Source: Thomasclavelia spiroformis
GTDB lineage: Bacteria > Bacillota_I > Bacilli_A > Erysipelotrichales > Coprobacillaceae
Assembly: GCA_016901755.1 (NCBI GenBank)
Contig: JACJKV010000017.1
Coordinates: 1 to 55,985, forward strand
Reading direction: 5' to 3'
DNA: 55,985 nt
A model generated the notes under the pieces. That model worked only from the letters and a program-made list of their open reading frames with translations, ran no database searches and had not been told where the DNA came from. The translations under genes were made by a program, and so were the position numbers. Positions 1 to 8,554 of the stretch are shown piece by piece. How positions within the stretch are numbered: position 1 is the first letter of the stretch; every line of letters begins with the position of its first letter.

Positions 1-1
1 C

Positions 2-229
2 TTACTGGAAAGAATACTGCAGTTTAAAATCCTGGACAACAGATACAGTACTTCGGAAATCATGAAATTCATAAGAAGCTTTAGAGTTATAAAAGGTGAA
101 AACAAGTATGTCAATATCACTTCTTCGAGTGACTTTATAAAAGATTTAGAAACCATGACCAACCTGCCATTAACAAATTATTACCTGACAGAAAGACAGA
201 TCAAACAGATATTTAACTACAGAATATAA
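2..229 (+). CDS. C-terminal end of a DDE transposase (partial, cut by window edge)
   Basis: An open frame enters from the left edge and stops with TAA at 227-229, giving about 75 residues (begins LLERILQF, ends IFNYRI). The pattern of a conserved Leu-Glu-Arg segment, a Ser-Thr-Ser-Glu-Ile helix and a basic tail resembles the C-terminus of IS1634/IS4-type transposases. The catalytic DDE residues lie outside the window, so neither the family nor intactness can be checked. No inverted repeat marking the element end was recognised downstream. A terminator hairpin follows at once. Confidence 0.5.
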   Translation, partial: LLERILQFKILDNRYSTSEIMKFIRSFRVIKGENKYVNITSSSDFIKDLETMTNLPLTNYYLTERQIKQIFNYRI

Positions 230-231
230 AA

Positions 232-275
232 AACAGCAGGAAATCTTAAGTTGATTTTCTGTTGTCTTTTTTTTT
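232..275 (+). terminator. Terminator after the transposase gene
   Basis: Arms ACAGCAGGAAATC (233-245) and GATTTTCTGTTGT (253-265) pair with two G-U wobbles across a 7-nt loop, followed by a run of nine T. Confidence 0.75.
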
Positions 276-561
276 AAACTATCACTATGTTTTAATGCTG
301 GATACCAAAGTCAGGTAGTATAAACCCGTGATGTCACATAAAAATCACATCACTTGTTTTTTTCTTTAATTTAGAGATTATATGAAATTACCTAAATCCC
401 TTAAAATATTTTTATATATTCCAAAAATACTGATTTTTTCGCAGTTTATTTCTTTATTTTATATTAAATAACTTGTTTAATTGAGCCAAAGACATTAAAA
501 TAATACTATATGTACTAACGGCATTAAATTCGATTAATGAAGGGGGGATCATTATCAATTT
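276..561. other. AT-rich intergenic region between transposase and BTAD regulator
   Basis: No coding frame was recognised in this stretch. Its right end carries the promoter listed separately. The rest is AT-rich with no convincing repeat or structured RNA. Confidence 0.6.
481..509 (+). promoter_or_regulatory. Probable sigma-A promoter of the BTAD regulator unit
   Basis: TTGAGC at 481-486 and TACTAT at 504-509 are separated by 17 bp, about 50 bp upstream of the start codon at 562. The -35 is imperfect. Confidence 0.5.
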
Positions 562-1755
562 ATGGATAATACGATATATGTAACGATGTTCCAGAAGTTT
601 TCGTTTTCATATAGAGATAAAGTCATTGACAGTGATACTATCAAATCTGACAAACTAATCAAATTATTCGGTTATCTGTTAATGAATACCAACAGAGCTG
701 TACCATCAAGTGAATTAATTGATTTTCTTTGGTTCTATGAAGAAATCGATAATCCAATCGGAGCTTTAAAAAATCTTGTTTATCGATTACGTGCTATATT
801 AAAAAAAGAGTTTCTATTAAACAATTTTATCGTAACAGGAAAAGGGGCATATTCAATCAATTCAGAATATATAATCAAAACCGATGTTTCTGAATTTGAA
901 TACTATAATGATCTGATCATTGATGATCAGGATGATCATCTGGAAAACTATGATCATCTTATTGAAAAATATAAAGGAAAATTCCTCACTGAAATAAAGG
1001 GAGATCATAATATTTTATCAAAAAGCACTTATTATCATTCAATCTTTATCGATAGAATAATCGAGTACGCAGATATATTAGAAGAAAAACAGGAATACGA
1101 AAAAATGGAAGCTATAGCCCGTCAGACCATAAGCATCGATAATCTGGAAGAAGACGTCTATGAAATACTGATCAAATCAGTCTATTTCCAACATCAATAT
1201 AAAAAAGCTCATGAGCTCTATAAATCAACAACTGATATGCTTTATCAGACACTAGATATCAAACCATCTGAATCCCTACTGGAATTATATGATCTTATTA
1301 AAAAAGAAGATCATGAAGAAGGAACCGATATCTCAGATGTTCAGCATGAACTCATCGAAGAAAAACCAGATGGTGCCTTTTTATGCGAATATGGAACATT
1401 TAGAGAAATCTATATCATGCAATCTCGTATGATCGGTCGTTTAGGCATCTGCTCACATTTATGTCTGATCACACTCATAGACAACTCTAAATCTCCGGAA
1501 GAAAGAGAAAATAATAAAGCACTGCATGAAAAAAACATGCAGAAAATTCAGCAGGCCTTATTATCAGGTCTAAGAATTGGCGATGTCATCTCGCGTCTAA
1601 GCATCAATCAGTACGTTGTACTGTTACCAGCATGTAATTATGAAAACTCACTTCATGTTATTGACCGTGTTCTTAGAAAAATAAGATATTCATTGAGTCA
1701 TACACCATTTCTGATTAATTTATCTATCGAAGAAGTCTTACCTAAGGAATCATAA
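562..1755 (+). CDS. BTAD/SARP-type transcriptional regulator with degenerate GGDEF-like C-terminus
   Basis: This 397-residue protein starts with an OmpR-type winged helix (about 1-105, with the SSELIDFLW and LVYRLRAILKK helices). A helical bacterial transcriptional activator (BTAD) domain follows (about 110-260). The last 120 residues look like a decayed GGDEF domain: RIGDVISRL then SINQYVVLLP (from about 344) sits where RxGGDEFxxLL would be, so cyclase activity is unlikely. It is probably a DNA-binding regulator with a sensory tail. It overlaps the next gene by one base (TAATG), implying coupled translation. The start is the only in-frame ATG after a GGGGGG ribosome binding site, with long spacing of about 13 nt. 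Target genes are unknown; the small proteins downstream and the cyclic-di-GMP block nearby are candidates. Confidence 0.75.
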   Translation: MDNTIYVTMFQKFSFSYRDKVIDSDTIKSDKLIKLFGYLLMNTNRAVPSSELIDFLWFYEEIDNPIGALKNLVYRLRAILKKEFLLNNFIVTGKGAYSINSEYIIKTDVSEFEYYNDLIIDDQDDHLENYDHLIEKYKGKFLTEIKGDHNILSKSTYYHSIFIDRIIEYADILEEKQEYEKMEAIARQTISIDNLEEDVYEILIKSVYFQHQYKKAHELYKSTTDMLYQTLDIKPSESLLELYDLIKKEDHEEGTDISDVQHELIEEKPDGAFLCEYGTFREIYIMQSRMIGRLGICSHLCLITLIDNSKSPEERENNKALHEKNMQKIQQALLSGLRIGDVISRLSINQYVVLLPACNYENSLHVIDRVLRKIRYSLSHTPFLINLSIEEVLPKES

Positions 1756-2189
1756 TGGATAAATACATTAGAAGTATGCCATTCAATATGATGCATTTAT
1801 GCATCGATGATTACATTGATTATCAGATCATTGGATCATTATACAATACCTCATCAGAAATGATGAAGTTTAGTGATATCAGTGATATCATATTGGAAAT
1901 GGAACATATATTTAACAGAAATGGAAATCCTCAGTCTTCACAATTAACACGTAGTTTTCAAAAATAGGAACCAGCCAGGATCTATCAAAACAAACCGATA
2001 CTTAAATGGCCCTATGAAGAACTGCTCGTTCACCAGGGAAAACTTTTAACTTTAGATATCGTTGTCAAATCCCGCCGTCAGTCATCATGGCAAGGTATTA
2101 TTTTCTATGAGAATCAGGAAATTGAATTTCCTACCATCTTAGATATGATCAAATCTATAACTCATATATTAAATAAACACAAATTCTAA
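1755..2189 (+). pseudogene. Small WQG-motif protein gene interrupted by an in-frame amber codon
   Basis: The frame opens at ATG 1755, overlapping the regulator stop, and reads 70 codons to TAG (1965-1967). It then continues in the same frame for 73 more codons to TAA at 2187-2189. The downstream part contains SSWQGIIFYE and FPTILDMIKSI, which match the conserved core of the next gene (NTWQGTIEWI, FRSALEMIKLI). Both halves therefore look like one 144-codon gene with one nonsense change. Alternatives are that the 70-residue product suffices or that the amber is read through; neither can be decided here. No signal peptide or membrane segment is seen. The function of this small-protein family is unknown to me. 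Confidence 0.6.
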
Positions 2190-2261
2190 AATTTTGTGAA
2201 TAATATGACTTTCATGTGACCATATTAATATATACTAATTATAGAGGATGGGTGAAAATTT

Positions 2262-2435
2262 ATGAAACAGAACAAATACAAAAGAAATAATAGCTTTCTT
2301 GTTGTAATCAAAGAAACCCAAAACAATACTTGGCAGGGAACTATTGAATGGATCGAAAAAAATGAAAAACAGTCTTTTCGCAGTGCCCTGGAAATGATCA
2401 AACTCATAGATTCAGCCATTGATGATAAATCCTAA
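2262..2435 (+). CDS. Small 57-residue WQG-motif protein, function unknown
   Basis: A short gene with start ATG 2262 behind GGATGGGTGAAAATTT and stop TAA 2433-2435. The product is basic at the N-terminus (MKQNKYKRNN) and then has a strand-rich core with TWQGTIEWI and a C-terminal helix SALEMIKLIDSAI. The same WQG...MIK pattern occurs in the interrupted gene just upstream, so the two are paralogous and the reading frame is very probably real despite its size. Small proteins of this look often accompany BTAD-type regulators in gut Firmicutes as far as I recall, but no function is known to me. A bidirectional terminator overlaps its stop codon. Confidence 0.7.
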   Translation: MKQNKYKRNNSFLVVIKETQNNTWQGTIEWIEKNEKQSFRSALEMIKLIDSAIDDKS

Positions 2436-2467
2436 AAAAAAGTCATACACAATATGATTTTTTTATT
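2433..2467. terminator. Bidirectional terminator between the small protein gene and the EAL gene
   Basis: Convergent hairpin with a TCATA/TATGA core flanked by A7 and T7 runs around a 5-nt loop. It can serve the plus-strand small protein gene and the minus-strand EAL gene. Confidence 0.7.
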
Positions 2468-4373
2468 TTTTCATTTTCATAAACTGTAAATAATTGCTGG
2501 CATTCAATGGCTTTGAAAAATAAAACCCCTGTATATAATCAACACCCAGTTTTTCCAGTTCCTGATACTGCATCACATTTTCGACCCCTTCAACAACGAT
2601 CTTAAACTGCAGATGATGCAACAGACGAATCAATGTATCTATCAAATGATAATTATTGCTGTTATAAGGGAAGCCCTGTATCAATGAACGATCAATTTTA
2701 ATACAGTTCAGTGGAAATTTGATAATACTGGCAACATTAGAATAGCCAGTCCCAAAATCATCAAGACAGAACTGAATACCGATATCATTCAAACGATGAA
2801 TAACATCAAACATTTTATCTTCCTGGCTGGATAATATCTGTTCTGTCACTTCTATTCTTAATCGATGAGGATCAATATCATAAGTTTCAATAATCGATTG
2901 AATCTTTTCAACAATATTTTCATTTTCCAGCTGCTGCATCGATAAATTCACCGAAACACACTGTGGCTGATCAGGATGAGCCTGTAAAAAGGCACATACC
3001 TTTTCAATCACAAACCAGCTGATATCATCCATCATCTGATGACTTTGAGCAATAGGTATAAAATCATGCGGTGCAATGATCTTATCTCCATCTACCAAAC
3101 GTAACAGAGCTTCAGCAAAAGCAAACTGCTGTTTTTTAATATCATAAATCGGCTGAAACCATACCTGCAGACTGTTTTTAGCGATGGCCTGCTGCAATAA
3201 AGCTAAAATCCGTTTTTCCTGACTGATCTGATGCAATACACCATCATCAAATTCAACAATACGATTTTCCGTTTTAGCTAAAGCCATCGTATATTCCAGC
3301 TGTTCAATAAACTGATCACTATTATATCCTGAAAGATACGTTATATAGGCCATATCAACATGGATCATCAGATCTTTACTTTGAATCAGCCACGGCATTT
3401 CAAAACGTTTAACGATCTGATCGATCAGTAATTGTGTCTGTATATCATCACGATATGGAACCATTAAAGCAATTTCAATATTACGATAACGAAAAGCCAT
3501 CCCTTCCACCACTAACTGATCTAAATAATGAGCAATTTCATATAAAAAAATATCTCCCATATTATGACCATAATTCTTATTTACTTCTTTCAGTATCTTT
3601 AAAGACACCAAAACAATAACAAACTGCTGATGATCATTAATTCTTAACTGGATTTCTTTAATAAAACTGCGACGGTTCCCTATTTTGGTCAAAGCATCAA
3701 TATCAGAATGTGAACTGAAAAGATTCATCCACAAAATAATATTAAACACTGCCATGATCGATCCATTCATATAAAAATCAGGATAAATCATCTGATACAC
3801 CGTCATCAAAATAACACTGACCGGCAATGTTTTTAACAGCTGGATCGAAGAACTGTCCAGACATTTTCTTTTCTGATAAGAAAACCATAACAGTAAACCA
3901 ATTTCCAGATAAATAAAGAAATATCCTATACTGTTCCATGGACCTCTGACATATTCAAAATGATATGTAAATGAAAACAAGATTCCAGTAAAAAGATTAG
4001 CCACAACGATCAGGTTATATACTGCAGCCAGAAAAAACAATATGATCTTAATTTTAAACATATAGCTTTTATCATAATTATGCTCTAATATAACCAGCAA
4101 AGCACAATACGTCATAAAGACTGCCGTCATATTGATCAGCATAAAATAAATGCTGTTCAATATGACATTGACGATGACCGGCAAATGATGAGAATACGTA
4201 ATAGAACAGACACAGATCATATTTAAAACCACGCTGCCAACCGTCAGTAAAAGACATATCATATATTTTTTTAAATGTTCAATATAACGCCATTTCTTCT
4301 GCGTCACATTAGCCAAGAGCACCAAGCTGATGATCAGCGAAAAAAACTCTGAAATTAATGATGAATCTAACAT
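2463..4373 (-). CDS. Membrane cyclic-di-GMP phosphodiesterase (degenerate GGDEF plus EAL)
   Basis: This 636-residue protein has about seven hydrophobic segments in residues 1-220 and a GGDEF-like domain at about 225-375 opening with DALTKIGNRRSF. Its signature position reads RYRNIEIALMVP, so it is not a cyclase. An EAL domain fills about 385-636. The EAL motifs are intact: FAEALLRL, NLSMQQLEN, EVTEQ, CLDDFGTGYSN, IKIDRSLI, VVEGVEN and YIQGFYFSKPL. It should hydrolyse cyclic-di-GMP at the membrane; the N-terminus probably senses a signal. The ribosome binding site AGAGGGGAAGAG precedes ATG 4373. It lies just downstream of the hybrid kinase operon but behind a terminator and so has its own promoter. 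The likely role is to counter the cyclases in the neighbouring operon. Confidence 0.88.
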   Translation of the reverse strand: MLDSSLISEFFSLIISLVLLANVTQKKWRYIEHLKKYMICLLLTVGSVVLNMICVCSITYSHHLPVIVNVILNSIYFMLINMTAVFMTYCALLVILEHNYDKSYMFKIKIILFFLAAVYNLIVVANLFTGILFSFTYHFEYVRGPWNSIGYFFIYLEIGLLLWFSYQKRKCLDSSSIQLLKTLPVSVILMTVYQMIYPDFYMNGSIMAVFNIILWMNLFSSHSDIDALTKIGNRRSFIKEIQLRINDHQQFVIVLVSLKILKEVNKNYGHNMGDIFLYEIAHYLDQLVVEGMAFRYRNIEIALMVPYRDDIQTQLLIDQIVKRFEMPWLIQSKDLMIHVDMAYITYLSGYNSDQFIEQLEYTMALAKTENRIVEFDDGVLHQISQEKRILALLQQAIAKNSLQVWFQPIYDIKKQQFAFAEALLRLVDGDKIIAPHDFIPIAQSHQMMDDISWFVIEKVCAFLQAHPDQPQCVSVNLSMQQLENENIVEKIQSIIETYDIDPHRLRIEVTEQILSSQEDKMFDVIHRLNDIGIQFCLDDFGTGYSNVASIIKFPLNCIKIDRSLIQGFPYNSNNYHLIDTLIRLLHHLQFKIVVEGVENVMQYQELEKLGVDYIQGFYFSKPLNASNYLQFMKMKK

Positions 4374-4449
4374 AACTCTTCCCCTCTATAATAGCTTCAT
4401 TATAACACAAACATAAAAAAAACCGCTGATTAACGAATAAAAAAGCACA

Positions 4450-4486
4450 AAAAAGCAGGAAGAACAGTAAATCTTCCTGCTTTTTA
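4450..4486 (-). terminator. Terminator of the cyclic-di-GMP operon
   Basis: Arms AAAGCAGGAAGA and TCTTCCTGCTTT around an 8-nt loop, with a T-rich 3' side on the minus strand, directly after the hybrid kinase stop codon. Confidence 0.8.
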
Positions 4487-4493
4487 GTATATT

Positions 4494-6992
4494 TTACTTT
4501 AAATACTGAATCATCAGTTTGCATAAAGCATCAAAATTAATAGGTTTTGGCAGATGAGCATTCATACCTACTCTTAAAGCTTTATCGATATCTTCAGAAA
4601 AAGCATTCGCTGATACTGCAATGATCGGAACTGACTTAGAATCAGGCCTGTCTAAAGCTCTGATTTTCTCAGTAGCACTGCAGCCATCCATAACAGGCAT
4701 CTGCATATCCATTAAAATCAGATCAAAAGTAAACGGTGCCGATTTGACAAACAGTTCTAATGCTTCCTGACCATGATGAGCCTGCACAACTTCTACATCA
4801 TTCAGTTCCAGAATATCCGTAGCGATTTCAATATTCAGTTCATTATCCTCTACCAGTAATACTCTCTTTCCTTTTAAAATTTCAGGATCAGCACTTTGAT
4901 CACTGACCTCCGTGATTTCTTCTTTTTCAGGTAGATAAATCGGCAGGGAGATCACTGTCTTGGTTCCCTTTCCAACTTCACTTTCAATCGTAATTTCACC
5001 ACTTAAAATTTCAATCAGATTTTTAACGATCGGCATTCCTAACCCGGTACCAACGACCACATTTTTAGAAAAATGTGTTTCTCTGGCATATGGTTCAAAA
5101 ATACGTTCCAAAAATTCTTTTGACATGCCAATACCCGTATCTGTAATCACAAATTCTACCTTATATGACTGATAGTATTCCAGTTCTTTAACATCAAAAG
5201 TAATCGTATCATGTGGTTCAGTATATTTAAAAGAATTAGAAATAATATTTGTTAAGATCTGAACGATCTTAGTTTCATCACTGGAAACATGCTGATGAAT
5301 CAGATCAACATGGACATTAAAGGTTTTATGATCTGTCTGTTTTTTAGCTTCAAAAATATCACAGACATTATAAATACATTTTTCCAGATCAAACACCTTA
5401 TAATCAATATGTCGATTTCCCGATTCCATTTTAGAAAGTTCCAGAATATCATTAACTAAAGTTAACATCTGTTTTCCCGAAAAAGCAATCTTTTGCAGAT
5501 AATCTTTGACTTTATCAAAACTGTCATTACTGATTGCCAGATCAGTAAAGCCAATGATCGCATTTAAAGGTGTTCTTAGATCATGCGACATATTATTAAA
5601 GAATACGCTTTTAGCATCCACATTTTTCTTGCTTGTTTCTAAAGCTTCCTCTAACAGTAAAGTATGCTGCAGTTCCTGTTTCTTTTCAACGTCAATATCT
5701 TTAAAACATAAAATAATATCATTTGGTGAAATATCTTTATTATATAAAGTACGAATATTGACCCAACGATAACTGTCACCAAACAGTCGCTGATAATCAC
5801 CACCATAATCCATGATATTTTCTTTTACTCTCTGGCGAATGCTCTCTAAAGAGAAACAGCTGTCAAACTCTTTATAGGTTCCTTTTTGAACAACGGTCCT
5901 GATAGTTGCCAGCAGATCTTCATATTTTCCTTCTTTATGTAAACGCTTTTCCATATCATCAGCATATTTGATCGCTTTATATGTACCATTTTGAATATCC
6001 AGACGATAAATAGCATAAAACGAATCAGAAAGAATTTCAATCGTACTGTCAGCCTCTTTGATTTTACGATAATTCAACAGATCCCTTATAAACATAATAG
6101 CCAGGATCACGATCAAAACAACCCCGGTAATGATCAGTCCATAAATGATCAGATTGCCGTCTTCCATCAGTAAAACACTAATTGGAATCGTAATAACGAC
6201 CATCCAGCCATTATCAACCTGAGCATAGTAAACTCCACGGTTGATTCCCTGAGTATCAGTAAAAGATGTATCATAATCGTAAAGCTTTCCTGATTCAATT
6301 TCTTTATAAAGCGAATTAACATATTCTTTCAGTTTATTTTGACTGTATTTATCAACTGTCGTAAAAATCAGATTCCCATGTGAATCACAGACAAACAGCG
6401 AACTGTTTTCAATCAGTTCATAAGTACCATTTTCCGAAGTGTGCATCATTTCAGGATATATATCCATCGCAAAGACATCCCCTTCGTTATCTAAGGATAC
6501 ACAGGCGGTAAAAACAATATCTCCAGTAATAGCATCCTGATAGGCATCCGTAAAACAGATTTTTCCTTTATTATTTATTGCCAGCTGATACCAGGTGCTG
6601 TTTTGATAATCATAGGTGTCATCCCCTTCCCATGGGGTTTCTGCAATAATTTTACCGTCGATTACCGCATAGGGATCAACGATCTTATCACCGAGAATAT
6701 TTGTCAGTTTAGAAAAATAGTCACCCATCCAGTGCTGTATTTCAATTGTACTGTCATCATTTTGACTGATCTGATTAATATATTGGGCTCCCATATCCAG
6801 AAAGTTTTCAAACATCTGAATATTCTTTTCTTCTTCCAAGGCATAGCTTTGAGCCAGAGACATACCCATATTCTGGGCATTTTTTAACAGCTTGGTCCTG
6901 ACCATCGTAATTCCAACCACTAATATGACTGTCACACACAATAATGTCAAAGCGTTAATAACGATTGATAAAATCGTATTTTTTTTATTCAT
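4494..6992 (-). CDS. Hybrid sensor histidine kinase/response regulator with extracellular Cache-type domain
   Basis: An 832-residue protein with a transmembrane helix (about 10-30), an extracytoplasmic dCache-like sensor (about 35-275), a second helix (about 280-303) and a PAS-like region (about 320-440). The transmitter has NNMSHDLRTPLNAIIGF with the phospho-accepting His, then an HATPase with GTGLGMPIVKNLI. A receiver ends the protein, with LLVEDN and LILMDMQMPVMDG (phospho-accepting Asp). ATG 6992 is chosen over the Met three codons earlier because AAAGGGG lies 9 nt upstream of it. It is the last gene of a four-gene operon. Its receiver and the free HPt protein encoded two genes upstream suggest a phosphorelay feeding the REC-HD-GYP-GGDEF protein. 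The ligand is unknown. Confidence 0.88.
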   Translation of the reverse strand: MNKKNTILSIVINALTLLCVTVILVVGITMVRTKLLKNAQNMGMSLAQSYALEEEKNIQMFENFLDMGAQYINQISQNDDSTIEIQHWMGDYFSKLTNILGDKIVDPYAVIDGKIIAETPWEGDDTYDYQNSTWYQLAINNKGKICFTDAYQDAITGDIVFTACVSLDNEGDVFAMDIYPEMMHTSENGTYELIENSSLFVCDSHGNLIFTTVDKYSQNKLKEYVNSLYKEIESGKLYDYDTSFTDTQGINRGVYYAQVDNGWMVVITIPISVLLMEDGNLIIYGLIITGVVLIVILAIMFIRDLLNYRKIKEADSTIEILSDSFYAIYRLDIQNGTYKAIKYADDMEKRLHKEGKYEDLLATIRTVVQKGTYKEFDSCFSLESIRQRVKENIMDYGGDYQRLFGDSYRWVNIRTLYNKDISPNDIILCFKDIDVEKKQELQHTLLLEEALETSKKNVDAKSVFFNNMSHDLRTPLNAIIGFTDLAISNDSFDKVKDYLQKIAFSGKQMLTLVNDILELSKMESGNRHIDYKVFDLEKCIYNVCDIFEAKKQTDHKTFNVHVDLIHQHVSSDETKIVQILTNIISNSFKYTEPHDTITFDVKELEYYQSYKVEFVITDTGIGMSKEFLERIFEPYARETHFSKNVVVGTGLGMPIVKNLIEILSGEITIESEVGKGTKTVISLPIYLPEKEEITEVSDQSADPEILKGKRVLLVEDNELNIEIATDILELNDVEVVQAHHGQEALELFVKSAPFTFDLILMDMQMPVMDGCSATEKIRALDRPDSKSVPIIAVSANAFSEDIDKALRVGMNAHLPKPINFDALCKLMIQYLK

Positions 6993-7009
6993 TATAAACA
7001 TCCCCTTTA

Positions 7010-8161
7010 TTAATGACGTCGATCATGAAGACGCGTAGAATAATATCTTGACTTTTCTTCATACATCTTTTTATCAATGCATTTAAGAAAATCATCAACA
7101 CTTTGCATAGATTTTTCATAAATTCCGATTCCAATCGATAAATTCACTTCATATTCCAATGAATGCTGATCATTAAAATTCTTCATTGCCTCAACAATAT
7201 TATTTTTAAAACGTTCTATTTCTGCTTCATTATCAAAATACTTCACAATGATAAATTCATCGCCACCATAACGTGAAGCAATCCCATTTTTACCAACCTG
7301 TTTCAATAAAACCGATCCTACTGCTTCAATAACAAAATCACCTTCTAAATGACCAAAAGTATCATTAATATATTTAAATGAATTAATATCGATCATCATC
7401 CCACATAAAGCCTTATGATCATTATGCTTTGCTATACATTCACTCAAATAGCGAAGCAGATACTCTCTATTATATAATTGCGTCAATGGATCCATCAACG
7501 TTGCTTCATTCTGTAAATTAAGATACAGTGAAGTCAGCCCTAAAGCAACCGATACCCAAATCAAAGCAATCCCATAACAGAACATCTGTATCAGACTGCC
7601 AATAAAAATTGGAAACATAAATAACACTACCGGCATAAACATATAACGTTTGATTTTCTGACGATAAATAATAACCAGACAAGATCCATAAGAGAGATAA
7701 CCATAGGTAACCAGATAATTAAGATAAGCCAGTGGTGTTCGAACATAAACATTATCATTACTGATGGTAAAAAAGATATCAAAAAACACATTAAAAAAAG
7801 CCATCAGAAAAATAATCACCCCAGGAATAGCGACCCAAATTTTCTGTTTCAGCCGATCCAGATTGCCAAAGAGCTTATAATAAATATAAACTACCCAACT
7901 AAATGAAAAAACTGCATTACTCATAAAAATAAAAGCATTCAGCACTCGAGAAAGTGCTATTGCTCCCGTAAAAACGACACCATCAATACAAAAAACCACT
8001 GTTTCACAGATGCTTAAAAACAGCGTCAGCATACACATCCATGAAAACAGCTTATCATCATAAAACAGATTACGTGAGCGTCTGCGATGACTGAAAAGCA
8101 AAAGGATCATCAACATGGCTGCCAAGCCATTAGATATAAAAATAGCTGTAAGATTAATCAT
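7010..8161 (-). CDS. Membrane-bound diguanylate cyclase (GGDEF)
   Basis: A 383-residue protein. Residues 1-215 hold about seven hydrophobic helices; residues about 215-380 are a GGDEF domain with DPLTQLYNREYL, MIDINSFKYINDTFGH and the intact catalytic signature SRYGGDEFIIV. It should make cyclic-di-GMP from two GTP. No RxxD inhibitory site is obvious in the usual place. The start at ATG 8161 is preferred over one six codons earlier, because GGGGGATC forms the ribosome binding site in front of it. It lies between the HPt gene and the hybrid kinase in one operon. The membrane part may respond to a signal; none can be read from the sequence. Confidence 0.88.
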   Translation of the reverse strand: MINLTAIFISNGLAAMLMILLLFSHRRRSRNLFYDDKLFSWMCMLTLFLSICETVVFCIDGVVFTGAIALSRVLNAFIFMSNAVFSFSWVVYIYYKLFGNLDRLKQKIWVAIPGVIIFLMAFFNVFFDIFFTISNDNVYVRTPLAYLNYLVTYGYLSYGSCLVIIYRQKIKRYMFMPVVLFMFPIFIGSLIQMFCYGIALIWVSVALGLTSLYLNLQNEATLMDPLTQLYNREYLLRYLSECIAKHNDHKALCGMMIDINSFKYINDTFGHLEGDFVIEAVGSVLLKQVGKNGIASRYGGDEFIIVKYFDNEAEIERFKNNIVEAMKNFNDQHSLEYEVNLSIGIGIYEKSMQSVDDFLKCIDKKMYEEKSRYYSTRLHDRRH

Positions 8162-8194
8162 AACAGATCCCCCTTCCATCTAAAAACTGTCAGC

Positions 8195-8554
8195 CTATTG
8201 ACTTTCCTTTAACTGCATTAAAGCAGCCTTTACGCGTTGATACTCATCATTAACTGCAGGAAAAAGCGCTAACGCTTTTTCCTGATCATCCTGTTGTCTT
8301 AAACATTCTGTTAACTCATCAGCGGCTTTTTGCAGTGCTGTCAAACCTAAATTACTGCAGATACCTTTTAAAGTATGACTGGCACGAAAAGCTTCTTCCA
8401 GCTGTCCCTGATTTAACGCTTCCTTCAAAAGCGTAAAACTGCTGTCATCTAAAAACTTCATCAAATACTTGAAAATCAGTTTTTCCATGGGCATACGTGA
8501 CATCACATCATCAAAATCCCCATCAATTTCTTTGTAAAATTCTTTTAAATTCAT
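8195..8554 (-). CDS. Free-standing histidine phosphotransfer (HPt) protein
   Basis: A 119-residue helical protein with an HPt core. AFRASHTLKGICSNLGL carries the phosphorylatable His followed by the Lys-Gly pattern, and a hydrophobic helix with AADELTECLRQ follows. Its start codon directly follows the stop of the REC-HD-GYP-GGDEF gene (TAGATG), so the two are translationally coupled. HPt proteins pass phosphate between receivers. The hybrid kinase receiver and the REC of its neighbour are the obvious partners, giving a His-Asp-His-Asp relay inside one operon. There is no membrane segment, so it should act in the cytoplasm. Confidence 0.85.
   Translation of the reverse strand: MNLKEFYKEIDGDFDDVMSRMPMEKLIFKYLMKFLDDSSFTLLKEALNQGQLEEAFRASHTLKGICSNLGLTALQKAADELTECLRQQDDQEKALALFPAVNDEYQRVKAALMQLKESQ

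Noticed and set aside
900-1030. Dense GATC sites inside the BTAD gene as a methylation or replication signal
   Set aside because: They follow from repeated Asp/Ile/His codons, and similar density occurs across many genes here; no origin features are present.
3434-3619. Open frame antisense to the EAL gene, and similar antisense frames across the window
   Set aside because: No ribosome binding sites, no family resemblance, and they oppose well-supported genes.
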